Assembly (NCBI RefSeq): GCF_028858725.1
Contig: NC_084763.1
Location: forward strand, 57,559,152-57,623,151
Direction: 5' to 3'
From: Colius striatus
Taxonomy: Eukaryota; Chordata; Aves; Coliiformes; Coliidae
Length of the DNA: 64,000 bases
Shown piece by piece: positions 53,166 through 64,000 of this stretch. The translations under genes and the position numbers were made by a program. The stretch's first letter is position 1; each line of letters starts with the position of its first letter. The notes under the pieces were generated by a model. The model saw nothing but the letters and a program-made list of their open reading frames with translations, was not told the DNA's origin and made no database searches.

Positions 53166-56100
53166 TAATACCTGAGTGGTTTAAACAAGACAAGAAGATA
53201 CTGCAAGGAAGCACAGAAAAGGATGTATCTGCAGAGAGATAAAGGGACGTGGTGGGTCAGCTGAGAAGGTGTTTATCTGATAGGAAGCTGCTGTGAGCAA
53301 AGGTGAAGGAGGACAAGAATAAAGGTAAAACCAGCATTTTCCTCTGCTCCCAATTCCCACAGGTTAAATTATCTGACCACTGCTCCCTATAGGAACATCA
53401 GCTCAAAAGAAGAGCAAACGTATGCCTTTGGACCAACACTTCAGCTGCTATAAATCAATGAGCTCCACTAACTTCAAGGGAACTATGCTGATTTATACCA
53501 GCTGTGGATATGGACCAGAATAGGAGATTGTCTGGCAGTAACAACCATTCACTTTCTGACTCTTGGGATCAGGAGAACACATGTTTGTTGTTCATCAGGG
53601 TGGGAGTGTGGGGAGAGAAAAGAAGGAGGAAAAAAACCTTGTATCTTTTACATAGGGAATACATCATTCAAGATGCAAAGCAGCATTGGTGACACAAAAC
53701 TCTGGGGAAACGAGCCCTTGCTCATGAAGAAACAAGAAGAAAACAAGTATCTGATGGATGCTGGGACTATTCAGGTACCTTGGGACAAGGAACAGAAGTG
53801 AAATGCTTTCTGCATTACAGCCTCAGCAAAGTTCTGAAGTGCTGCTGCAAAGCCAGCGAAAGCCTCAAGAAAAGAAAGAGCAGAAGCCTTCAGGGGGTTG
53901 TGGAAAGGGAGAACTGTTCAACACTTAGAAGGACTAATTAACAGTTATTTTGCCAACTTCATTACAACCCACTTAGGTCTGGACTTCCATTTCCTTCAGA
54001 AACTTCTCAAACTCCTGTTAGACACAGGAGAGGACAGTGATGCCATTGAATTTATCAGCAATTAAATGCCTATGCCTTTCCTTTGGCAAAATGAAGCAGC
54101 ACTCCCAGATGGTAATTCTTCCCAGCTTTTTTGTCTTTACAGTAGGTAAGGTGAATATCCTTCTGGATTTTTCTTCACCATATGTATTGGCAAAGGAAGC
54201 CCCAGCCACTCACACTGGAGGCTTAACCTTCAGGTGGGAGGGAATTCCACTTTTCCATACCCATCCAGCTCATCTCATCCCCACGAGGATATTTCCATTT
54301 TCCTCTCAGGAAAGGAGTAAAACAACATATTCCTTTATTTCCAGAAGGAGAATACTTACCTCCATCCATCACAGGTTTTTATGAGTCTCTAGGACTCAGC
54401 AGACTCTGAGATCTCCTCTCCTTTGAATGCTTGTTTGCCACAAAGCAAGTCAACTGCTGATCTCCTCAAAGTAAAATAATCAGGCTCAGATCAACAGCTT
54501 TTTACTACCCAAACTCTGACCATTAGTTTCTTAGCAGGCAAGTCAATGCTTCTTTTCAGGGTGACCTTGCAGATCCTAGATCAGATGCTGAAAGGAAAAG
54601 TGATACATGCACATTGATTCATCCACCATTACCTTCTGGCTGCAACTTTATAATGCCCATTATAAGGAAACTGAGACAGACACAGCTGATTTCAATGGGG
54701 CTTTTACACTTTGCTGCCCTCCTTTCTGCTCCTTCCTCCCCTCTTTTTTGGTTCTGTGTGAGATCAGCAGCTCATATGGCAGAGCAACTATTTTTACAGC
54801 CTTTCACTGTCCCCACTTGTACTGCAACGAGGCTGCTGTAAATTTCAAAGCTGAGCATTTCACCTTGTTGCTGAGCCACTGTCAGAGACAGCTGCAGTGC
54901 AAGGGCTGGCTTTCCTTCCTTTCTTTCAAGCTGTGCTGTTTCCAGTGGCACTAACTGAAAAGCAACCCCAGGGACTAACAGGGGAGCAACAGGGAACCCC
55001 AGGGAAGTGAATTCACAGAGATTTAGCTCTATCCCAGGAAAACAACCCAAAAGTGGTCCATGACGGCTGCAGAGAAAACAAACAATAAAACAAACCCCCA
55101 ACAGTTTATCTGGATTCACAGCAAAGTCTGAGAACATCTCACAAGACTTGTTTGACCTGGCACTGGGCACAGGAGATAATTCATCATCCACTTCCTTAGT
55201 GGGCTCATCTGTACAAAGTTAAACATCTCACTGTTCTCTGCACGTTCACATGCAAGCAAACCTGTGGCACCAGTTCCTGCCACTGAAATGAAACCAATGC
55301 ATCACACACTGGAGGGAGTGTGGTAGGTGTTTTGGGAAGCATCTTCACCCAGACCCATTACCAAACCTTTTGGATCCTGAGGTAGATGAATCACAGTGGC
55401 AGCTCAAACCTTCTAAAGCAACGTCTGCTCTGAGGTCCTACAGAAGTTTTCTTGTCATCTCCAGAGTCTGAGCACTGGCCACTGGTAAATACCTCATACA
55501 GTCAAGACTCCTGCTTTCAACCTCAAAAAAAAACCCTCTAGTCAGGACAATTGGTTCTTTCCTTGCTTGAAGACACCATTAACATGAAAGCCAAGTTTCC
55601 TCTCACACTGCATCTCCAAGCCACCCTTCCCTCTCACCTCCCTCCCCCTAGATACAAACACCTTTGTGTATTATTGTCCATTTGAGTTCCCTTTTAGGAA
55701 CTGGCAGGAAAACCTCCATGGGAAAAGGGTCATTTATGACATTCTCTTGGAAATGTCTTGCTGGCTTTTCAAAGGCACCTGTATCACTGCACTTAGCAGA
55801 CAGAAGCCTGGAAGACTAACCAGGATGGCTAGTTACACGAAATGAGCTCCAGCTGAATAAAACTGTTATTTCCAGCTGTGAAGTTGTGGTAACTGCTGCA
55901 GAATTGCAACTTTGAGGTTAGCAAAGGTCTCAGACTGAGTCTGACACTTTTCTGTTTCCATGTGCAAGAGACACTCCTGAATTTCCTAGAGAACAGTCCC
56001 TGTTCCAGTTGTCATCAAAGCCCAAGCCCAGAGTCCATCAGAGGAAGTTCCCAGGGCAGACACAACTGTGGCATGAAGCATAGCTTTGGGGAGTTCAGTT

Positions 56101-59100
56101 CTTACATTACCTCCTGATGTGATGGGAAGTGAAGGTGAAAATCCCACAGCACAAGAAACTGGCTGCAAGAAGTCAAGCCTCTGTTGGAACTTGGTGTTCA
56201 ACAACATGCCTGGCTTATTTCTGCTTCCTATAGGGCCAAATCCTAGTTGGATATAAGCATTAACAACATCAAATGAACCAAAAAGGCTTGTGATCTAGCC
56301 TTGTTACTCATCCCTCTATTCCTTTTTTATTACCAGAGATAGTAACAATTCTGGGCCATAACAAAAAAAGCCCACCCAGTTTTGCAGTGCTGATCCATGT
56401 GATTTACACCTTGCTGTCATTCGGCATCATCATCTGAGTTATGGGACTATCCTGAGGTCCCACCAGAAACTGCATTTCCCACTTGCTACTTACAGACATG
56501 GAGAAATCAACAACTTGTTGCTGATGCTCCTTTTCTGTCTGTTTTAATCAGCAGAAGGGGTATGAAAAGGGAACATGGAGCCTTCTCTTGTGATGTGTCA
56601 CAGGTGTAGCATTAATGTCACTTCCCAAAATACTCATCTTTATTTCATGCACTGGAATTCCTGGTTGTGAAACTCAAGCCTCCCTGTGAAGGGCTGTAAC
56701 CCAATCTGAATCAATAGCTTGGGAACAATGGTCACATAAACTGACAGAGGAATGTCAAGAATGTCCTGGGCTGAAGGTTTAGCTCAGCTCGGTGCTCTTG
56801 AGATCCTGATGACCCTCATCAGCATTTGGCTGAAGAAGCCATGGAGGTGTGAAAAGAGAGCTGAGCTTCAGCAGCCAAGTGTCCAAGTACATGCAAAGCT
56901 CATGGAGACTCAGATCTGCCCATGGACTGGTTTGTGGTCACTGTACTTGATAAACCACTCAGTGTATCTTCAGAAGAAAAGCACCTGGGATTATCTCCTG
57001 GGATCTACCCAACTGTGCCAAGTAAACCCAATGATGTGTGTGCAGAGGATGGCATGGAAGTGGGCATTGCAACATCCCATGCTCACCTGGTAAAACCATC
57101 TGTAAAGACAAGAGAGCTGCCTGCAATTGCTTATGGATGTGAATTTCATGAGGATTTGTTCAGCTGATGTCAGTCTGCTGGGCATCTTCACCTATAAACA
57201 GCCACCCAGTGCAGGAAAACAACAGAAAAGGGGTTTTAGGGAGGGTAAACAGGTCAGAGGGAGGATTTCTATCTAGAGATTGCATTTGTCCCATTTGTGT
57301 CACGTTGAATGATGGCTGCAGAGAGAACAGACATACTCACCACAGCACTGCACAGTCTGAAACAAAGCAGCATGTCAACCTCACTTACATCTGGACTGCC
57401 AAGAGGGAAAGATTAAGTGCAATCTGATGACAGCATTGTTCTGCCCATTCTCATAAAACACAGAGTCTACCAGATTTTCCCTTCTGGTTCATCAGCTGTG
57501 AAATGCATGGCTTCCCAAAACTCCAGACCCCCAGCCCCCACTCACAAGGTGTTGGATGAAGTGATGGGCCTTGCTGGGATCCCAGGGTAATAGGAGCCAT
57601 ATGACCAGCTGACTTGTTACAACACCAGCTTGGAAGTTGATTTAAAAGGAGAGAGGAAAAGGGAAAGGCTCCCAGTTGTGTAAATCCTCATCTGATGAGT
57701 ACTGGTTGGTCAGGGGTGAACATCTACTCTTGTGAAGTGGGGGTGGCCACGTGTTATTCACTCATCTCACCCAAATGGCAACCCATCAGGTCTTGTAGAC
57801 AGACAAGTGACCCAGGAGTAGGTTTGTTGTTTGTATGGGGAGGCTTCCCTCAGATGCTGCCAGGGAGCACAAATCCAAATCATGAGGACAGCCTGTATGG
57901 TCTGGGGTTTGGGGGGCTGAAGAGGAGTAAGATGGGGAAGAGAAGGCAAGAACTTCTTCAAGCACATTAAAAGAACACTTCAGAGCATACAAGACTACTC
58001 TGTCCTCTATACTGTGGTAACCAAGGGCTTAAACTGCAGGACTGTTAATCCTTCTGCTTAAACATTGGGAGGAACTCTGAGTTAGGATGAATGCTGTGTG
58101 CTGAAATCTGTCCTTTGGAAAACTTTTGCCTGCTGGAAAGCTTTAAGGTGAGTTGAAATAAACTGCTGTCAGGAAGATGCAATTGTTCCTGCCTTGGGAC
58201 TGGAGGGTCTTTCAGGATGTAGCATGATGTTGGGATTCCCACTAGGACTCAGAGCTAACCCCACCCCCTCAATCACACAGGCATGACAGTTAGCTGCTTT
58301 AGTCTCCAACCTCAGCCCTACAACAAATAGAGCTCCACAGCTCTATTGCCTATGGCCAGTTTGTTGGTACATCTTCCCCTTCAGTTGGATGTGCCACCCC
58401 CTTTCATCCAGCTCACGCTCTCATGAGATGACCAACGTGTTTGTTGCTGCTTGTTCAGAAGTTCCCCACAGCCACGTGGATTAAACAGAAGAGAGAAAAA
58501 GAAGCGTCAAAACCCAAATATCACTAAATATAGTTAGGGCCAGCTGGTTTGAATTACAATTGTCTCAAGGCAGCCATGTCAAAAGCAATCTGAGCAGAGT
58601 CTTATGGCATGATCTGTTGAGCTGCCAACATCTTTCAGGGGTTTACTGTATCCCCTGCAGTGAAATCGTGCCCCTGTGTAATCCAATGACGGGGCATTCC
58701 AGACATAGCTTTCTGCTGAGAAGCAGTGTTTTGGATGCAGTGGGAGCAATTGCTGTCATCTGATCCTAAGGCTCTGGTTTGGGGTTTTTTTTTCTTTGCA
58801 AGGCATCACATTGAAACCTGGATGAGCTGAGTAACCAAGGTGACCTCATGGGAAGGAACCATCCCCATGGAGAGTCCTCTGGTGTGTTGGAGACTATGTG
58901 TGTGTGTGTAAACCAGCCCTGGGATATATCTGGAGGCTTTTCCAGGCTCTTCCATTTTCTGACCATCCCAGTCCTCATGTATGTCAGTGAATGGTACTAA
59001 CTATGCTGTCAGGAGGGCTGACAGTGGTTCAGGTTCCCTGGAAAGTTTTCACTCAGAGGGGATCCAGCTCTGTTTGTTGATCAGCCTTCCTGACCAAGGT

Positions 59101-60224
59101 AGCTATAAATTGCACAAGCTACAACAACATGAGCCAAAAGGACCCTGCTACCTGACACAACTTCCCTGTCTCAGTGGGGGCAGAGGGGGTTGGAAGGAGC
59201 CAGATGAGTTTCGAGTAGGGTTTTTGCACCAATCACTTGGTAAAGCAGAGGAGGAAGGATGTCAAATCATCACAGGGCCAGCCATCCAGAGGTCTTAGAC
59301 TTCTTGTTACTAGGAATAGTCACTCTCAGTTTCTTCAACCAGCAGAGAAAGATGGTAGGTGGGGAAATGGTCTGCCATGCTCTTCACCCATCCATCATCT
59401 CAGAAGACAGACTCAGACAGAGCCCCATTGCCCCTGCAGGTATGCACATTGATTTGGTGCATCCTCAGGATTTCTCCCAGCTCTAATCTGACGTGGATTT
59501 ACTGATGGTTTCTCAGCTGGGTCAATCCAAGACCTGTTGAAGTCAAAGGAGTTTTTCTCCTCGAAGCCATGAACAGAAAGGCTTTGTGGAAAGGCTTTGA
59601 GATACCTTCACATCCAAAGTCCCAGCTCAGATCACGTTTCCTCGTGGCAGTTCCTGTACTGAACAATTCCTCATGCACACACCTCTGCTCTTACATTCTT
59701 ACATCTCAACACACAAACAGCCAGAGAATATTGATGACTATAGGAGAAAAAAGAGCATGTAGCCACCAGGTTCTGAGGACAGTCCAGAGGTTCAGCTGTC
59801 AGTGGACAGAGGACATCTTCCAGACCTGATTCTTCTGGATAAAGAAGTCAGTGCTTTCAGCTGTCTTTATTCAGCAGCCTTTTTATTCCTGCTACTGCAC
59901 AGGACAATGTGCAACAGGACATTCATTACAGACTCCAGGTGAAGTAGTTAAGGTTTGCTGGTGAAGGTTTGGTTTTACATACAGCTGGTGTGGTTTCAGC
60001 CTGTTCTTCCCTGTCCCCAGAAGAAACCTCACGCCCTTGGAACAGCAGAATCCTGGTAGGTGGGACATTCTTTACCTGAGCACAAAGGGAGGCTGTGGTG
60101 AAAGATAACACTGACACAATTTGCTTCACAAGCAAACTGGGGAGACAGTTAACCTCAAAGAAACACCTGTAGCCAACAGGCAGCAGGGGACAGAAGGCAG
60201 AACACGTTGGAAGGAGCATTTCAG

Positions 60225-60475
60225 TCTTCATGGCGGACGGTCAAAGAGAGACGAATCGGTCTCTGGCTCCATCTGTCCTCTCTCTTTGCTCTCATGGAAA
60301 CTCCTTTGCCATTGCCCAATTTCTCACAGGAATTACCCACTTACACAGTTGCAAAATGCACTTTTCTCCACTCCTGAGCATCATTCTGGCTGGTGTTACC
60401 GTGAGGTAAACGGCAGGTCACCCCACATCCACCCACAGAGGCAGAGCGGCCGTGTGTAACGAGAACGTGCTCATA
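60225..60475. other. CpG-enriched patch in the MYL3 upstream flank
   Basis: Several CpGs cluster here (CATGGCGGACGG, GACGAATCGG, TTACCGTGAGG, AAACGGC, GAGCGGCCGTG, TAACGAGAACG), unlike the flanks. It includes a small inverted repeat AGAGAC...GTCTCT (60247-60264). It could mark an untranslated first exon or promoter of a neighbour, but no coding sequence is seen. Confidence 0.3.
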
Positions 60476-60973
60476 AGAGCTTGCCTCTCCCCCAGAGAAT
60501 GACAACATCCATTTCTTCTGTTTATTTCAAGCAGTACTTCCTGAGAGTGTCCTTCCAACAGGAAGCCCTTTGTTAGCATTACTTGACATATGGGAGAAAA
60601 CTGGATGGGATCTGCCAAACAGCAAAGCTACCAGCGTCCCCTTTTGCTCTGTTAGGCCTGATGCTAATCTTATTTAGAAATCCTAATCCTAACAAGGCTT
60701 CATTTTCCTGCCCATGCCAAAAAAAACCCCTCAAATGCAGAATTAACAAAATCTTTGTGAAATGAATCCTTTCTCTGCAACTGCAGAGCTGAGATCTCAG
60801 AAAGTCATCATCTGGCTGGTGGCTCCTCTGCCGAGGCAGGGCTGAGTCTACCTGTTCCCTGCAGAGATGTGCCTCAGTTCTGCAGGGATGGGACATTCTC
60901 TGTCTTTCCAAGTAAAGCTGAGGAAGTTTTCCTTCCCCAAGCCACTTATACAGATTTGGGGGTGGCTTTTTGT

Positions 60974-60990
60974 TTGTTTGTTTGTTTAGT
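60974..60990. repeat. TTTG short repeat
   Basis: About four perfect TTTG units in the MYL3 upstream flank. No other significance seen. Confidence 0.8.
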
Positions 60991-61151
60991 TTTGGACAGA
61001 TGCCTAAACTGATTCGTCCTGATTGCAGTTGAACCCTCTGACTATTTGACCTGTGTGGATTGGACACTGAGAGCTTGAAAACAAAGTTTTTAGCCCTTTT
61101 CTCACTATGTTATTTTTACACTGCAGATTCCCTTCATTTTTCTTGGGAGCT

Positions 61152-61208
61152 CTCACAGAATCTCCAGGGTTGGAAGGGACTTGGAAAGATCATCCAGTCC
61201 AAGTCAAG
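61152..61208 (-). mobile_element. CR1 LINE 3' terminus, short
   Basis: TCACAGAATCTCCAGGGTTG then GGAAGGGACTTGGAAAGATC and ATCCAGTCCAAG, reverse complement of the CR1 terminus. Confidence 0.82.
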
Positions 61209-64000
61209 TTTATATAGCACCAAGCCATGTGGAGAATTGCTTCCATTTGTGTAGCAAAGTCACACAACAAAAGAACACCAATCATTTTAAGCTGCAGGTT
61301 GGATTAGTGTTAGTTTGAACATGCAAGAGAGGCAATCACTGTGTTTGCATGTGCCCCAAGCTTTGCTATGTAAAGCAGAATTGCTTTGCCCAATGCACCA
61401 AGCCTGGCATTGGGAATAAATGGCTGGGGTCTGTCATGGGTAACTCATTAAGCTGAGATAAACAGACCATTTATAATTGTCCAATCTGATGCCAGAGTCA
61501 CACCTATCCATTTGCATAGGAAATGCCTCCAAATTGGAGGGAGAAAGAGGTGAAACAACAGAAGAGGAATTTATGCTAGCAACATGGTGTTCCTCTCTGC
61601 TTCCTCCCACAGCTCTGCCCCATGCAGTGCAAATCCCAGCTGGGTGCTGAATGCTGATTTTTCAGATGCAGTGCTAACAGGGAAGCTCTTCATCTGGTGC
61701 ATACAAGCAGAGGCAGGAATGGATGTTTGCCATGTAGCCAGAGAGGCAAATTTTGCCCATCAGTTGATGCATATGTTTCACAAACAAAAAGGAAGCCTAT
61801 GTCAGGGTGCTGGGGGAGATGCTATAAAGTTTTTATTGCAACTTGTTTTTGTAAGTCTTGTCTAGCAAATCCATGTGGTTTCCCTCAAACTTTCAGTAAT
61901 AAGCATTTAACAGCATATTCCAGCACCCCACTTACATAGGAAATTTTGTTGGGTGAGTGAAAGAAATGGCTCAGAAGGAACAAGGATTGCTATGTTGCAG
62001 CCTCACAGCTACATGCTGCAGAGAACCTCAGAGCCTCAGCCCTGTTGCCTCTGTGAGAGGAGCTGTGGATGTGGCATCTTCATGCTGAGACTGGGAGAGA
62101 TCCTGCTTTTTTCTATATAATGCAATAGGTGCTTCTGATAAAAAAAATACCAGCTGGTTCCACCTTCAGCCAAATCATGAGCAGAAGTGATTTCATGTGA
62201 GTGTACACACAGATTTCCATATAGACACAGATTTCAGCATGCCATGGACTGCTCTCTGGAGATGTCCTTTCCTCCACAGAGCCTGGAAGAGGCTCTGGGT
62301 GACTAACTCCAGTGTAGAAATCTGCATTGCATTTGTCTGAGATGAGGTAAGAACCTCATCCCTCATGTCCTGTAACAATTGATGTAGACACTCTCCTCCC
62401 ATGAAAACAGAGAGGTAACTCCAGAGGGTGACTCATCCCACTTAGAGAGAAGAAGACTGTAAGAGGAACTGCAGTGGGAGAGACCTCTGGTCCATCTAGC
62501 ATGGGCTTTTCCAGAAACTGGCCAAAAGCAAATTCCCAAGAGGAACATAAAGCCTAAAGCAACACACATCCCCAAAATCCATTCCAGGAGCTTGTGCCTC
62601 AGTGATTTGCTGAGTTGCAGTGGGGATCTTTACGCAGTAAACTTAACTTCAGGGGGTTTTATCTGCCTTTAACTTGTTCCTATTTCTGAATGTGTGTAAA
62701 CAATTAGCATCAGTAAATCTGTGTTAACTCAAGTGCCTCATCTAAGTGATTCATTCCCTGAGAGTGCTCTGTCTCTCCTAGGCAGCTTCTATAGTCAGCT
62801 TCCAGACACTTTAATACCTTGAATCTAAAAAGTGCCATGACAAAGTCCCTCAGGTTGGTAACTCCAAAACATCACCTTCCCAGAAAAGCCATCCCAGGTC
62901 CTTGGCACCAAGAGCTTGTCACTGCAGGAGGCAGCATAGTCCATATGGATGCAGAGACAGGAGAGAGCTTCTTCTGCTTCTAAGATAGAAATATAAGAGG
63001 AAACATTGATTAGAAAAGTCAGTCAGTGTGTCTGGATAAGGAGAACTTGCAGAGCAAGCATTGATCAATACCCCAGATCAGCTGGATGGTTTGGTTGACA
63101 CTGACTGTCCTTACATTCTGGCTTTCAGATGGATTGAGTTACCTTGCAGAGGTACCTATTTTCCTTCATGAATCAAGAAGGGATCTTAGCAAACACATAC
63201 ACTTTCTGCATGCTCCAACACACGAGGGGATGCCTTTGCAGACCAGAAAGCCTGGGGTCTGTTGAATGCCTGATCCCTCCCCTCTGCAAACACTCAGTGC
63301 TCAGGCATATTGCATCCATTTGTTCTGCTTTCTGCTGCTAACAGCTGCATAGCAAATATCCCTGGGCTATTGTTACACACTATGTTTTACTTACAGAAAA
63401 TCATCCTTTCAGCTTTGTGCCTCTCATCTCAAACAGTCCAAAGTGTTGAGAAGCACATGTGTTTGCACACAGGAGGATTTCAGCTGTGCTGGGCATATTG
63501 CACACCCAACAGTAAAACGATCAAGCTCACCATAACTTTGCTCAGATAGCCAAGGCATGTTTACAAAACACTCCTACACCAGGATTCCTCTTCTCCATAC
63601 CAAGAGAGCACTTAGCATAGTACAGATTCCCCAGCACCCAATGGGAGGAAACCCTAGAAGACGAAAAAGGGCTGAGGTAAGATGCAAACCCAGTCAGCCA
63701 GTGCAATTTCATCTGTGTAATATCCCCAACTATTACCTCATTAAAGCAGAGTAGAAAAATAATCTTTGACAGTGTTTATCTCAAGGTAATCTTTCCAACA
63801 TGCTTCCTGCTCTCTTGTTCTTCAGTGTTTTCTTTAGCAGCTTTTGGAAATAAGCCTCTGATGGGAGCTACTGAAACCTAGGGAGTGTTTATTTAAAAGG
63901 CAGTTAGCTGTTACAAGGCACATTGCAGGCAGCATCAGTTGTGTTCAGAGAAGCTTACAAGCCCCTTTCAACAGAGGAGGGACATTGTGCATCATAAAAG

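Larger units (their letters stand above)
47977..64000. other. MYL3 upstream flank, no coding gene recognised
   Basis: 16 kb with four CR1 fragments (49873, 52075, 52920, 61152), the 36-bp duplication at 48574 and the CpG patch near 60350. Open frames here (for example 51009-51473, 56752-57093, 60579-61067) show no known domains. In human, PTH1R lies divergently upstream of MYL3; none of its receptor motifs appear in the translated frames. Confidence 0.55.

Noticed and set aside
56752..57167. Overlapping plus-strand ORFs considered as PTH1R or retroelement exons
   Set aside because: No receptor or reverse transcriptase motif is present, and two frames are open at once, suggesting chance.

Overview
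This is a vertebrate nuclear DNA window, almost certainly from a bird. Two things show this. It is seeded with at least 17 fragments of the avian/reptilian LINE CR1, most with the typical 3' end motif (GGTTGGACTAGATGATCTC... CCTTCCAACC). It also carries one spliced muscle gene whose protein starts MPPKKPEPKK, the avian style of alkali myosin light chain. I cannot name the species. The only gene I can support is MYL3 (ventricular/slow-skeletal essential myosin light chain) on the minus strand. Six coding exons give a complete 193-residue protein. All splice sites are GT/AG, all phases are compatible, and the exon sizes (123, 28, 150, 174, 78, 29 coding nt) fit the family. Layout: about 1-18957 is the downstream flank, with no coding gene recognised, several CR1 pieces and possible poly(A) signals. 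MYL3 exons 6 to 2 lie between 18958 and 27063. A very large intron 1 (about 20.6 kb) runs to the first coding exon at 47632-47754. The promoter lies just upstream (about 47857-47976), with a CArG-like MLC-box sequence, an E-box and a TATA/GATA-like element. From about 48000 to 64000 is the upstream flank, with no coding exon recognised. In mammals PTH1R lies head-to-head with MYL3, but I see no PTH1R exon here. The encoded protein would bind the neck of cardiac and slow-twitch myosin heavy chain. Most open reading frames in the window are chance frames in intronic, intergenic or CR1 DNA. The most interesting features are regulatory or structural: the MLC box promoter, a 36-bp upstream tandem duplication that doubles an AGGTCA nuclear-receptor half-site, a 28-nt micro-exon followed in the transcript by a long CCTCT array in the next intron, and a splice donor 7 nt after the stop codon that predicts an unlocated 3'UTR exon. 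I found no previously undescribed biological system.
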